A DNA stretch of 28,466 nt. Source: Paramacrobiotus richtersi (lineage: Eukaryota; Tardigrada; Eutardigrada; Parachela; Macrobiotidae). The position numbers and the translations under genes were made by a program. Shown in pieces: positions 1 through 9,108 of the stretch; positions within the stretch are counted from its first letter, which is position 1; each line of letters starts with the position of its first letter. The DNA lies in contig JAQGAU010000417.1 in NCBI GenBank assembly GCA_034698045.1, forward strand, positions 1 through 28,466. The letters are read 5' to 3'. The notes below the pieces were generated by a model. It saw only the letters and a program-made list of their open reading frames with translations. It was not told the origin of the DNA and did not search any database.

Positions 1-316
1 CGCTCGGTGTTCATTGGGCGAGTGTAGTAGTTGTTGTACTCGGTGTTGTATGGGCGATCGAAGTACGGCTTGTTCTCAGTGCTGGTGTAGTTGTACGGGC
101 GAGGCTCCGGTCCGTACGGGCGGGGCTCCGGTCCGTATGGGCGGGGCTCCGGTCCGTACGGGCGAGTGTACTCCGGTCCGTATGGGCGAGGCTCCGGTCC
201 GAATGGGCGGGGCTCCGGTCCGTACGGGCGAGTGTACTCGGTTCCGTAGTACGGAGTAGTACGGTTGTTCTCCTGAACTCCCCAGAATGGACGAGTCGTC
301 ATCGGGCGAGTATACT
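1..316 (-). CDS. Repeat protein exon 4 (partial, RPYGPEP repeats)
   Basis: Open across 316 bp after acceptor GTAATTGCAG, continuing past the window edge. It encodes YTRP motifs, then six RP[Y/F]GPE units alternating seven-residue (RPYGPEP) and eight-residue (TRPYGPEY) spacing, then a Tyr/Asn-rich tail (YNTEYNNYYTRP). The plus-strand frame over 14-259 is also open, but only because the DNA repeat lacks stops in that frame. Confidence 0.8.
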
Positions 317-1338
317 CTGCAATTACAGAAATTGGTTAAATATTACGAATTTTTTTCTTACTCCAAAAGGTCATGTTTACACTTTTGCATATAACTAGAT
401 TTCTTCGATTTAAATGTGTATTCTATGCGTTCTCGTGCATCAACTGTATGAAATAGCTATGTTGCTGAAGTTTCTGGCAAAAACGTTGGAATTAATAAAC
501 TAAAGCAAAGGGTTTTGCTTACCGGTTGGGCGGGTGTAATCGCCACGGTAAGACTCGGTAGTTGCTGCAAAAAAATAGCAGTTTACGTACAATGAGCCTC
601 AGAGGAAACATGGGTGCAGTGTTCAATCAAATGTAAAACTTACGGCGTTCATAGTTGTACTCGCGGTTGTAGTTCTTGGTCATCATCTCGGGGAAACGGC
701 GCTCGGAATACTTGTAAGTGTATTCCGGGTTGTATTCGGTGGAGAAACCTGGCTCGTTGGTGCGAGAAGTGTAGGTGCGCTCATATTTGTATTCACGGTC
801 CTACAAACCAACAAACAGTTGACATACTGTATAAGCAATGGAATTAAAAGGATCCTGCGTATTCGTATAAAGATTAATATTCAATCTTGACACTATTGTC
901 GTTGCTGTTATAACAAATCTCGGAAACTGGAAAACGCGCGTCTTAAAAAAATCGTAATTCCTCTTCAACATCTCATGAACATGTTCGAAATTTAACTAGC
1001 TTTCTTATTTCATGGTTAAAAGGCACAAATCTCTCTCAGCCACTAATTTCCAAAAGAAAACGAAAAACAAAGGCCTTATGGAAAAAAGTAAAGACTTTTG
1101 AAAAGTGAAGACTTATGAAACGAAGGCCTATGAAAAGTGAAGACTTTAATAAACTACAAAATCAGTCGATGCAAGACAAAAACTGAACAGTATGCTAAAG
1201 GAAAGGTCACGATTGACTTACGTCCTCCTTCTTGTTGTTGTTGTCCAGACCGAACCACGAGCGCCATCCACTGTTATCGTTGTCGCGACGTTCGCGCTGT
1301 TCAGGGTATTCGGTGTTGACACGGGTAGTAGAAGTCAT
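1..1338 (-). CDS. Tyr/Arg/Pro-rich repeat protein, unknown family (5' part, four exons, runs off left edge)
   Basis: I do not recognise this protein. Exons 1222-1338, 644-800, 523-564 and 1-316 (minus strand) join with matching phases (0, 1, 1) and canonical GT-AG borders, giving 210 complete residues before the window ends. There is no signal peptide or membrane segment. The start is polar and charged with a short WRSWFGL patch; the middle is rich in Y, E and R; the fourth exon becomes a run of RP[Y/F]GPE units interspersed with YTRP. In the 105 residues from the exon 3/4 junction I count 24 Pro, 17 Tyr and 12 Arg. This composition implies an intrinsically disordered cytosolic or structural protein, perhaps self-associating through Tyr-Arg contacts; that is inference. 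The start ATG at 1338 has an A-rich context and lies about 105 bp downstream of a TATA/initiator pair. A cuticle-like or silk-like role is possible, but a secretion signal is lacking. Confidence 0.8.
93..230 (-). repeat. Coding minisatellite, 21-24 bp units encoding RP[Y/F]GPE
   Basis: Six tandem near-identical units followed by a partial seventh, RPYN. Five units are RPYGPE and one is RPFGPE. Differences between units are mainly synonymous (CCC/CCT, CCG/CCA), so the array has drifted at third positions while the peptide is kept. The local GC content is far above that of the surrounding introns. Confidence 0.85.
523..564 (-). CDS. Repeat protein exon 3 (42-bp micro-exon)
   Basis: A 42-bp exon between acceptor TTTTTTTGCAG and donor GTAAGC, phase 1 on both sides, so skipping it would keep the reading frame. 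It encodes TTESYRGDYTRPT, introducing the YTRP motif that recurs in exon 4. At 14 codons per cassette, this exon is a natural candidate for alternative inclusion. Confidence 0.75.
644..800 (-). CDS. Repeat protein exon 2
   Basis: 52 codons plus one base. The acceptor is GTTTGTAG and the donor GTAAGT. It is rich in Tyr, Glu and Arg with loosely repeated EY/KY/RTY steps (REYKYERTYTSR, STEYNPEYTYKYSERR, NREYNYER). There are no cysteines. Confidence 0.8.
801..1221 (-). other. Intron 1 of the repeat protein gene
   Basis: A 421-bp AT-rich intron. It holds a small compound direct repeat at about 1071-1146: a 16-bp block (starting TGAAAAGTGAAG on the plus strand) occurs at 1099 and 1131, and AAGGCC-led blocks occur at 1071 and 1123. 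No coding signal was seen. Confidence 0.6.
1222..1338 (-). CDS. Repeat protein exon 1 (start codon)
   Basis: 39 codons beginning MTSTTRVNTEYPEQ and ending NNNKKED. The donor is GTAAGT and the exon ends in phase 0. It contains a hydrophobic patch WRSWFGL at residues 25-31 in an otherwise charged, polar sequence, the only part resembling a short binding motif. No upstream in-frame ATG was seen between it and the proposed transcription start. Confidence 0.8.
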
Positions 1339-1439
1339 TTTTACTGGAGGAGACGAAGGAAGGAAATAAGACCGAAAATAACAAAAAAGCTTTAGCGACA
1401 GCGAAGGAAGTTAACAGTGGATATTTACTCGTTGCGAAC

Positions 1440-1476
1440 GAATGATTTCTCTGGGCTAGACACGCTGGTTTATATA
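1440..1476 (-). promoter_or_regulatory. TATA box and initiator of the repeat protein gene
   Basis: On the minus strand TATATAAA lies at 1476-1469 and an initiator-like TCATTC at 1445-1440, whose A falls at 1443. The first T of the TATA box is 33 bp upstream of that A, the usual metazoan spacing. This predicts a 5' UTR of about 105 nt before the ATG at 1338. TATA-driven metazoan promoters are commonly tissue-restricted or inducible, which suits a specialised structural product. Confidence 0.65.
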
Positions 1477-1479
1477 GTC

Positions 1480-2760
1480 AAATTCCTCGGTTTCCCCCGG
1501 TCGGACTGTGACCTTGACGGTTTGGCCCGATGGAAGAGATTACCCGCGTCTCGGTTGGGGTGCTTCCCGGGAAGGCAGGTAATCAGTGAAGGTCATCCGC
1601 CATTTCCCACCTGGATGGGCCTTGATAAATCCGGGCAAAAAACTCCGATAACATCGGACTGGAGTACACTACTGTGCGGCGTCAGCCGATGCTGTGAACA
1701 TGGTTTGAACATTGAACGATGGTTAGCGACTATCGGCGTGATAGTTATTTGGCTGGTATACAGTATACAGGCTGGTATACGGTAAACGTTTGGAAACAAT
1801 TTAATAAAATTTGTTTTGAAATACTCTCCTACAGTATATATTTTACTTATATATGGATGTACTTTTATGTTTACTTTTATTTGCATATACTTTACTTTTT
1901 TTGGTGATTATTTAATAGTTAACAAGGGTAAAAAATGCACTGCAATGCATATAAAGCAAAATAATGGTTTTTTAATTTCTTAGCTAATTCACACAGCAAT
2001 TAAAATGCAGCGTATGTAAATATATAACACGGTTGCTCGGGACAAAAGCGCTACAGCCGAGTTTTTTAATTCAACGAAATTCGATACATAGATTTCTTAC
2101 TATACCCAGTTATCCGTTGGATAACTGGTAATTAATATCTAAAACCGCTCGAAACCACAATTACAAAAATAACAGGTAAACTCACGCTCGTTGATTTACG
2201 CCAGTTTACCTAATAATTGCGAATAGTTCATGAATTTTGAGCAGCTAAATAGGAATTATCCAGTGCAGTGTATTCTTTTAATAAGGGATTTTAAATTTTT
2301 TCATTTTTCGACAGCATTCTCCAACTAATTGATGAACTTCCGAAAAGTTTCCTGGTATGAAAAATGCCGCTGGTTTTAGACAATTTTTTGCTGCAAGGCA
2401 AGCAGAAACTGTTGGACTGATAATTAACAAGTACAAGGTTTTGTTATAAGCAACGGCAATTCTGTAAGTAAATGCTTTATTCCCTCAAGCACAATGTTTG
2501 TTTTACCACAGAAATAATGCCATTTTACAGTTTCCACTGATATACGTGTCAATTCTTTGCTTTAAATTGTACGAAACACTTATCTCACACGGAAGGATTA
2601 AAAGATTTCAGGTATGTTAATGTATACTCGTACACAGCTGACAAGTATTGTTTTTCCTCATAAATAGAAATTCCTTTGCGGACACTGGTAGTGCCTTTTC
2701 GCCTGATCTCATTATAGTGACAATTGTCTACAATAATTATATCCTTGTGCCAACAATTTC
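1480..2760. other. Intergenic, proximal upstream DNA; two small inverted repeats
   Basis: A GC-richer stretch at about 1490-1720 sits just upstream of the TATA promoter and may hold its proximal elements. Further out are a perfect hairpin at 2106-2128 (10-bp arms, 3-base loop, arm CCAGTTATCC) and an inverted pair of AGGTAAAC (2174-2181 and 2204-2211), which resembles facing forkhead-type sites. I see no gene in this stretch. Confidence 0.4.
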
Positions 2761-2791
2761 CACCTTAATACAATTTAAAAATTTAATTCAG

Positions 2792-2878
2792 AATAACAAT
2801 TAATTGTTATTAAATTAATTGTTATTTAACAATTAATTGTTAATGTAAATGTGAAATTTAATATTAAATTTCACATTT
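2792..2878. repeat. Cluster of perfect palindromes
   Basis: A 20-bp perfect palindrome at 2792-2811 and a 32-bp perfect palindrome at 2847-2878 (arm AAATGTGAAATTTAAT). Between them is another copy of the AACAATTAATTGTT core, so that core occurs repeatedly in under 100 bp. It could form hairpins or cruciforms, or be a remnant of a small inverted-repeat element. No flanking target duplication was identified. Confidence 0.8.
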
Positions 2879-5040
2879 GTAGGTCTTCCCTGCTATCTGC
2901 TGCGATTTTACTAAATTTATGTCACTGATCAACACTTGACATTATGATTCGATTCCTCGTCAAACGTCAGAATTAATATACAATTAAGTTGCACAAAAAT
3001 CGTTAATATATCGCCTGCCTGCAGTTTATAGCATTCGTTTGGTTATTATTAATTATTGCGCTATTTATAATATAATAATTTATTATATAAAGACAGTTTC
3101 TTAGATTTGTTTTATGCATTGCATGTAGCGCATTGCTAGGCGGCAATAAATGTTGTACTTGATTTTATGTAATTTATATGTTGTTCTACGTGACAGGCCA
3201 GGTGGGCTTTTACCAATAAATTAAATGAAACACTTAATAAATTATTAACCGTATTTCAATAGGCGTGGGGGTTCGTTAACGATTTAATTGCCACAGGGCT
3301 TTTCTCAGAATAATTATAAGCTGGCAAAATCAAGACCATTGTGATTTTAAAACTCTGCTCGAGCCAATATTTTTTTTCTTTATTTTCACCATACCGACGC
3401 AGTTGGACTTTAAAGTTTAAAACCAGAATGTTTTGACCGATAAAAACGATTACAATCATGTTGTGATTGCGCTGTAGAAGGATAGACATATTATTCCAAA
3501 GTCGAGCCTTTGTTTTGACTTTTGATGGATGTCGTATGCTTGCTGTGCTGTAATGCTTGTAAATTGAGATATTGCAAAATTCTCGATATTTATCATTATT
3601 TTGGAAAATAATTTGTGTAATAAACTTATGAAAGAAAAAAAATATAATTAATGAAAGATGTACAGATAATCATAAGAAAAAAATAAAAACATTAGGAAAA
3701 CAGTCTGTTCGTTCATACGATGCAGGCTGTGTAAATCGTCCATATTATTTACTAATAGGATAGTCCATAATTAAATATTGTTTAATCCTTTATAACAGGA
3801 AGAATGAAGGCAATTTTCGAATAAAACAAAATTATTTAATGTTGAACTCCTTCCGAATTATAATAGAGAATAAACATCGTAATTAAATATATAATGATAA
3901 TTTTTTATAATTATTCGCTTTGCTAGATTCATGCGTACTTCAGCGTGATTTAGTTTCCTTAATTTTTAAATGGGCGAAAACGAAACTGAACTGTTACTTT
4001 ACGAAATACTGTCACACACTCGGATTAACAAAGTTGACAATCAGTCTCCGCTCGTCTGAAAATCTTTTTTTACAGCCTATCATCAAAACAGTTGTCGGGA
4101 ACATGCAGTTATTTTAATCGTCTGTCTTAACGATACTATCAAATTACCGATTTAGCAGATATAATTAGCGCTCGTATACTTTTAGCTCGTTACGCACTGT
4201 CGGAAAACTGAAGGTGATTTGGATAAAGTTTTTTCGTACATGTACCGGTACTAACATACAGCTGTATGTTATCAACTTTGGAACATAAATATATGTTCTG
4301 AATCAAGCATAAAAATTACTGCAATATTAATATGTTGCAAGGAATAAATACTAAACCCTGATGACACTAATATTAGTAACTCATATTGCTTACGTGTGTA
4401 CTTGTATTTCCTGTACCGTATTAAATACAGTTATATTATTCCTGTGGTAAATAAACCTTCAGTATATAATCTCAAAAGATAGGTAGCTAAAAACTTGAGA
4501 AACTCTCAAATCAAATCTGAAACAGAAATTCCGGTTGCGCGATAGCGCGCCCGCATATAAGAAGAATTGTCTGAATGGTACAGAGAATTTCGTGGCTTAT
4601 GCACAGTATTGCTGTGCATAGAGCATACTTTTTTTCTGTGTACGCGCGTTACAGCTTTATCAATTTCTAGATAAAAATAGTTTTTACTATTAGTTTACTA
4701 CTTTTACTATTTTTGTTTACTTAAAATTAGTTTTTACTAATAGCAAGTAAGTAACCGAGGTAAAACAAATTAAGCAGCTTGGAAAAAATAAGTACACCAG
4801 ATTCAAATGCATCTCATACTAAGTAGTCGAGTGCAATAATTATAATATACCATTTGCAGTTTACATTTCCGGAAACCAAAATCCAGTTCTTCCCGTCCAA
4901 AAGCACACACTCACAGTACTCGTACACTCAAAACGTAACAAATTGTTTCAAACTTTATAAAATATTGCGACACTAAATACCAGTGAATTTCGGAAACAGC
5001 AAACCGTAATCCTTGCCAGGATCATGACCTTGTATAAACC
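2879..5040. other. Intergenic AT-rich DNA with minor palindromes
   Basis: No gene seen. At 4236-4298 there is a run of short palindromes: GTACATGTAC, GTACCGGTAC, an 18-bp perfect palindrome at 4253-4270 centred on CAGCTG (an E-box), and GAACATA/TATGTTC arms at 4281-4298. At 4671-4741, AGTTTTTACTA-like blocks recur in both orientations. Confidence 0.4.
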
Positions 5041-5460
5041 CTAATAATTAAGTGAATAAACATCCCCATAACGACCAATCACTGCCGCACGAAAAATGCC
5101 CGACTGGTATGAATATTTCATGGGTTAATAGAATACACATTCCCATTCACTACATTCCATCCCCATTCGCCACCTCTTCAATTTCCTGTGACCCTCATCT
5201 CCCCGCCGGTGCACCCGGGATCTCTGGGTTGACAGATGGCTCTTTAAGAAATAAATGATAACCCTAGCGACAAACGAGGCATTTTGTATCTTTAACACAC
5301 GAAGGAAAGAAAGCCAGCGTAACTGGATGCCGGTTGGGCAAATATCCGGATACACAACACACACAGGGATACATATCACCACTTCGTTCCTATACTCTCC
5401 CCGAAAACTGATTAATCAACCGGTCCGTGGTAGCGGAACGGAGACTGCGTTGTATTAAAT
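5041..5460. other. GC-richer intergenic island, function unknown
   Basis: A patch of about 400 bp with clearly higher GC than its surroundings, including a pyrimidine-rich segment near 5140-5230. Reading frames are short (under 90 codons) on both strands and resemble no family I know. It could be a distal regulatory element or an unrecognised non-coding exon. Confidence 0.25.
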
Positions 5461-6997
5461 TTTCATCTTCAAGATCACCATCTCTCGCCGCGGCTGCCGT
5501 TTTTCTCGGTTGGATATATTTTGGTTTTATGGGGAAGCTTTTTTTATGACATATTGTGACAGTAGGATACTGCGATGTGCCTGGATATTATATTGCGTAA
5601 TTTGCTGTATAATGGGATTTTTATAACCCGGGTGACCTTTGGACGTTCTGGGTATTCTCGGTGGATTTAATATCGAATTGACATTATGGAAAATGTTGGA
5701 TTGTTTTGTTAACAGTATAGAAAATGTTTGATCGTTTCTTTGCCCATTATCTGTTATTCCGGGTGGATTTTAAGGCTAACACATTTTGGGGCTAATTAAA
5801 TTATCCTAACTGCTGCTGTGGATAACATAAATCTCCATTGGTAAGCGTTCAACAATGCACGAATTCTTGCATCAACAAATTAAGAGATTAGTTACTGTCT
5901 GCGCAACATGCACTTGTTCAACATGGTGCCAGAAAAGATTCTGCATATAAGAATAGACTGCTCGAAAAAATGCTTAATTTCTGAAAGTTTTATGAGTATT
6001 GTTAAGATTATTGTTAAATGTTTTGTTAAATATGTTGTTGAATATATATTGTAATATATTGTATTTTAATATTATGTTATGTTATATTATATCATATATA
6101 TTGCTAAATATATCTTTTCCTTTTTAATGTTGTCTATTTATGTCAAAACCAGTATGGTTAAATCTGTCTTCCGTCAACATCAGGTGCGCTGCCGTTTAAT
6201 GAATACTTTGGCAAGTTATTACAGAAATCACGCCGTTTGTTTTTGTAGACTCGTGTGACCATTGCGTAATACCATCTGTGTCATCAATAACTTCTGACAA
6301 ATAATTAACTATTTTAATTTGATGACCATAGAGTTATCGGGTGTGTGACACCCCATTTCCTGCCCGGTGACCCTGGTGGATAACTGGTAACTGTCAAGGC
6401 AGCTGTGTACAGTTTTATTCATCGTTCCACGGTAAACGAGGGACAGGCTTCTAGTTCTTAGACGAGTGATAGATTTACAGTTTAGAGCATAACAACAAGG
6501 GCTAGACATAACAAATATGGATCATGTAATGTGCTTCTTTTTAAGGATTATGTTTTGGCTGTAATTTACAAGGACATGCTGCGCTTGTACTTGGGCTTTT
6601 GTTAGAATCGCTCTTATGTTGTAGTTAGTAAAAAACGCTTCGATGATTTGTTATATCTTTCTGCGGTACATATGTCTCGTACAGTATGTCTCGTACAACA
6701 TTTATTGCATTAAAAATTTTTTAATATATCAGAAAACAGGAATAAGAACGGAAATACCTTATCAAAGCTGAAAAGTAAAGTGCTGCTGACAAATTAGACG
6801 AACACTACTTATTTTCGTGCATTATATTACCATATAATTATAATGCTTAATTTGTTACTGTGAGTGTAAATTATGTTTGGACAAGCCGTTCGAACATAGT
6901 CACTGTACTACGGCACCACTATAATCATGGGACTGCACGAGACATACGTTGTCACGTCGTTGGGCACACAGATACATATTATCGACTGCAAGGCGAA
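5461..6997. other. Intergenic AT-rich DNA, nothing recognised
   Basis: Simple TTGTTAAAT- and TATAT-like low-complexity sequence lies at about 6000-6110. A segment GGATAACTGGTAA at about 6379 matches one arm of the hairpin at 2106-2128. No gene or element boundaries were seen. Confidence 0.3.
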
Positions 6998-7244
6998 TTA
7001 CTATAGAATATGATAATTTTATTCATACATATAAGAAGTTATAGAATATGACAATTTTATTTATACATATAAGGAGTCATATTTTAGTGTAATTACGCAT
7101 TAGTCTACTATAGAATATGACAATTTTATTCATACATATAAGGAGTCATATTTTAGTGTAATTACGCATTAGTCTACTATAGAATATGACAATTTTATTC
7201 ATACATATAAGGAGTCATATTTTAGTGTAATTACGCATTAGTCG
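6998..7244. repeat. 69-bp tandem repeat array
   Basis: Near-identical 69-bp units start at 7105 and 7174. A preceding unit from about 7040 lacks its first few bases, and a still earlier truncated, more diverged copy of about 40 bp begins at 6998. Each unit begins CTACTATAGAATATGACAAT and ends GCATTAGT. The near identity of the last copies suggests recent expansion by unequal crossing-over or replication slippage. Confidence 0.9.
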
Positions 7245-7829
7245 CCAAATGTTTAATTTAAATAGGCTGGTACATACATTTTTTAAAGGGAAAGCCACAA
7301 TAAGCATTTACTGGCCAGTTACTATCTAGCAATGTTTATGAAGCTGATTACGGGGTGGCAGTGATGCTAATAAGAGTGCCAGTTTTATTGCATGGATTGA
7401 AATTTGATTTATCGATGCCTCTGTTATAAACACAAACGTATAGTGAATGCACATAGGGGGAGAAAAATCGATTTCTTTATGGTCTCGGTCTTCTTTGATA
7501 AGTATGGATAGTGTCCGTAAACATTCTTTATTATTGTTCAATGTCACATACCATGTGCTAATTCTAAAATAAACTGGACGAAAAACTTCGCAGCCAATTC
7601 AACGCCGTAAAACAGCCCATTGATTTGTATGTATACGATATATCCAGTCTGATCTCTCGACTCTTCTCGGTACATAAAGACTCGGTAATGTAAAACGCTT
7701 TACGCAAACGAGGAAACCATATACACATGTATATATTAGCCTATTTCAACACCTGGTCAATTAATACGATCATAAAGAAAAATAAGCAAACAAAGAAACA
7801 AAAGCGATACTTGTTTCGGTATTAATATT

Positions 7830-7864
<35 letters not shown>

Positions 7865-8440
7865 TTCACTGTATATTTTAATACAACTAACAGCTAGCGT
7901 TTGCATAAACCATAATCTTCTTAATCTTATCCAGTTATTTACAAAAAAAAATCTTTGGTTGTGGACCTTATTTTCGCTACTTAGCGCATATATACCAAGT
8001 AGAATAACAAAATCCAATTACAGCTGCATGGTGATCGTAGAACAGTGGAAATAACGAATATATATGACGCTAGATTAGTACTATCACTCTACCGGGCAGC
8101 GCGTCCAGTATGCACATACTGTACATGATCGCTTCTTAAACGTAGTTTTTTCTCGCAGTATACTTTTTCATTATGCTTAAATGTTCTTTAAACTCCAAGA
8201 TAATATTAAATACACTCATCTGTTTATTTCTGATAACGCTTCGTAGGCAAGGAGAAAAACAAAACCTGACAAGAAACTTCATAAAATTATTATCGTTAAA
8301 CCTTATTTTTTCGTTATAAGAATCTGTATACTTAAGAATCTTTACTGATCATAAGTAATGATCATCCAGTCAGAGTAAGCGTTTTTGTAGCTTTTTGTGG
8401 AACGTTATCAGCTGACTATGAAACTCTATATGATCATGAA
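7245..8440. other. Intergenic AT-rich DNA with an ATT microsatellite
   Basis: Contains an (ATT/TTA)n microsatellite at about 7821-7866 with interspersed ATC. No coding region or RNA gene was recognised. Confidence 0.4.
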
Positions 8441-8711
8441 ACAATGCCCTTAATCTTCCGCCAAAGGTCATCCCATCTTATCCCCTTTCCGCCCATTTCC
8501 CCCGTACCAATCACTTGCCCATGCAAAAACCCCACCGCAATCAACCAGCAACAGCTCTAGCTGAGAAAAAAGATTTTAATAATAATTTGTGCGCCCCGGC
8601 GCCAACGCCAATCAAGCGCAAACCCGATGACAGTATGGCCAAGCGGATTAATATCCATCCCCTCTTTCCCGTGTCTTGTCTATCTCTCTCCCCCAAACTG
8701 ATAGTCAGATT
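8441..8711 (+). promoter_or_regulatory. Upstream region of the receptor: CCAAT motifs and pyrimidine-rich tract
   Basis: GC-richer than its surroundings. CCAAT occurs at about 8506 and 8610, typical of metazoan promoters. A pyrimidine tract at about 8658-8696 is followed by GATAGTCAG at 8700-8708, which looks like a splice acceptor, so the start codon may lie in an exon preceded by an untranslated first exon further upstream. No TATA box was seen. The two readings (promoter or 5' UTR intron end) cannot be separated by sequence alone. Confidence 0.35.
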
Positions 8712-8762
8712 ATGAGGCGGAAAGTGTGTGAGAGAAACAACACCAAGAGGATGCGGTTGTGA
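8712..8762 (+). CDS. Upstream ORF whose stop overlaps the receptor start codon
   Basis: A 16-codon frame starts at an ATG with A at -3. Its TGA (8760-8762) shares its last base with the receptor ATG (8762-8764). A second in-frame ATG lies at 8751. Ribosomes using it would have to reinitiate at, or leak past to, the main start. The receptor ATG has G at -3 and G at +4, so it is a good start in its own right. Translation of this uORF is inferred from position only, and it depends on the transcript including 8712. Confidence 0.4.
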   Translation: MRRKVCERNNTKRMRL

Positions 8763-9108
8763 TGGAAATCGGCTTAGAAACACTACGACAACTGTACTAC
8801 AATGGCTGGTACATACGGCATTTTGCGGCCACTACACCAACACTGTACGCGTATAATACGCCGGCGTCATCATCATCATCATCATCAGCGAGTGCGGCTG
8901 CAACGGCAACGCCAGCCCGTCAGTCGGGTGTTGTTGCTGCGCCCAATGATACTGTTACGGATATCCAGTGGAGTGCTGACGGAAATTATACGGCAGCCGA
9001 TCGTGGTGATGGTTATTATCTTAATAGCAACGGGACGGAACTCTTTTACTGGAGGATTGATACGACGGCCAATGCTGGGAGTGGTAACAGTACGCTTAAC
9101 AAACATAG
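8762..9108 (+). CDS. 5-HT2: Receptor exon 1: extracellular N-terminus
   Basis: Encodes residues 1-115 plus two bases, with donor GTAAGT. It has a (TCA)7 serine tract at 8867-8887 followed by an Ala-rich stretch, then four sequons at Asn 62, 75, 90 and 109. There is no clear signal peptide, as is usual for amine receptors. Homology cannot support the N-terminal region. It rests on the open frame, strong start context and matching phase (AG|C gives Ser116). Confidence 0.7.

Noticed and set aside
14-259. Open plus-strand frame over the repeat array
   Set aside because: It is antisense to exon 4 of the repeat protein; the frame is open only because the repeat unit has no stop in it. The minus strand has coherent splice sites and a start.
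6998-7244. CRISPR-like array
   Set aside because: The units are contiguous direct repeats without unique spacers, in a eukaryotic genome.
8751-8762. ATG at 8751 or 8712 as the receptor start
   Set aside because: Both are in a different frame that stops at 8760-8762; only the ATG at 8762 leads into the receptor frame.
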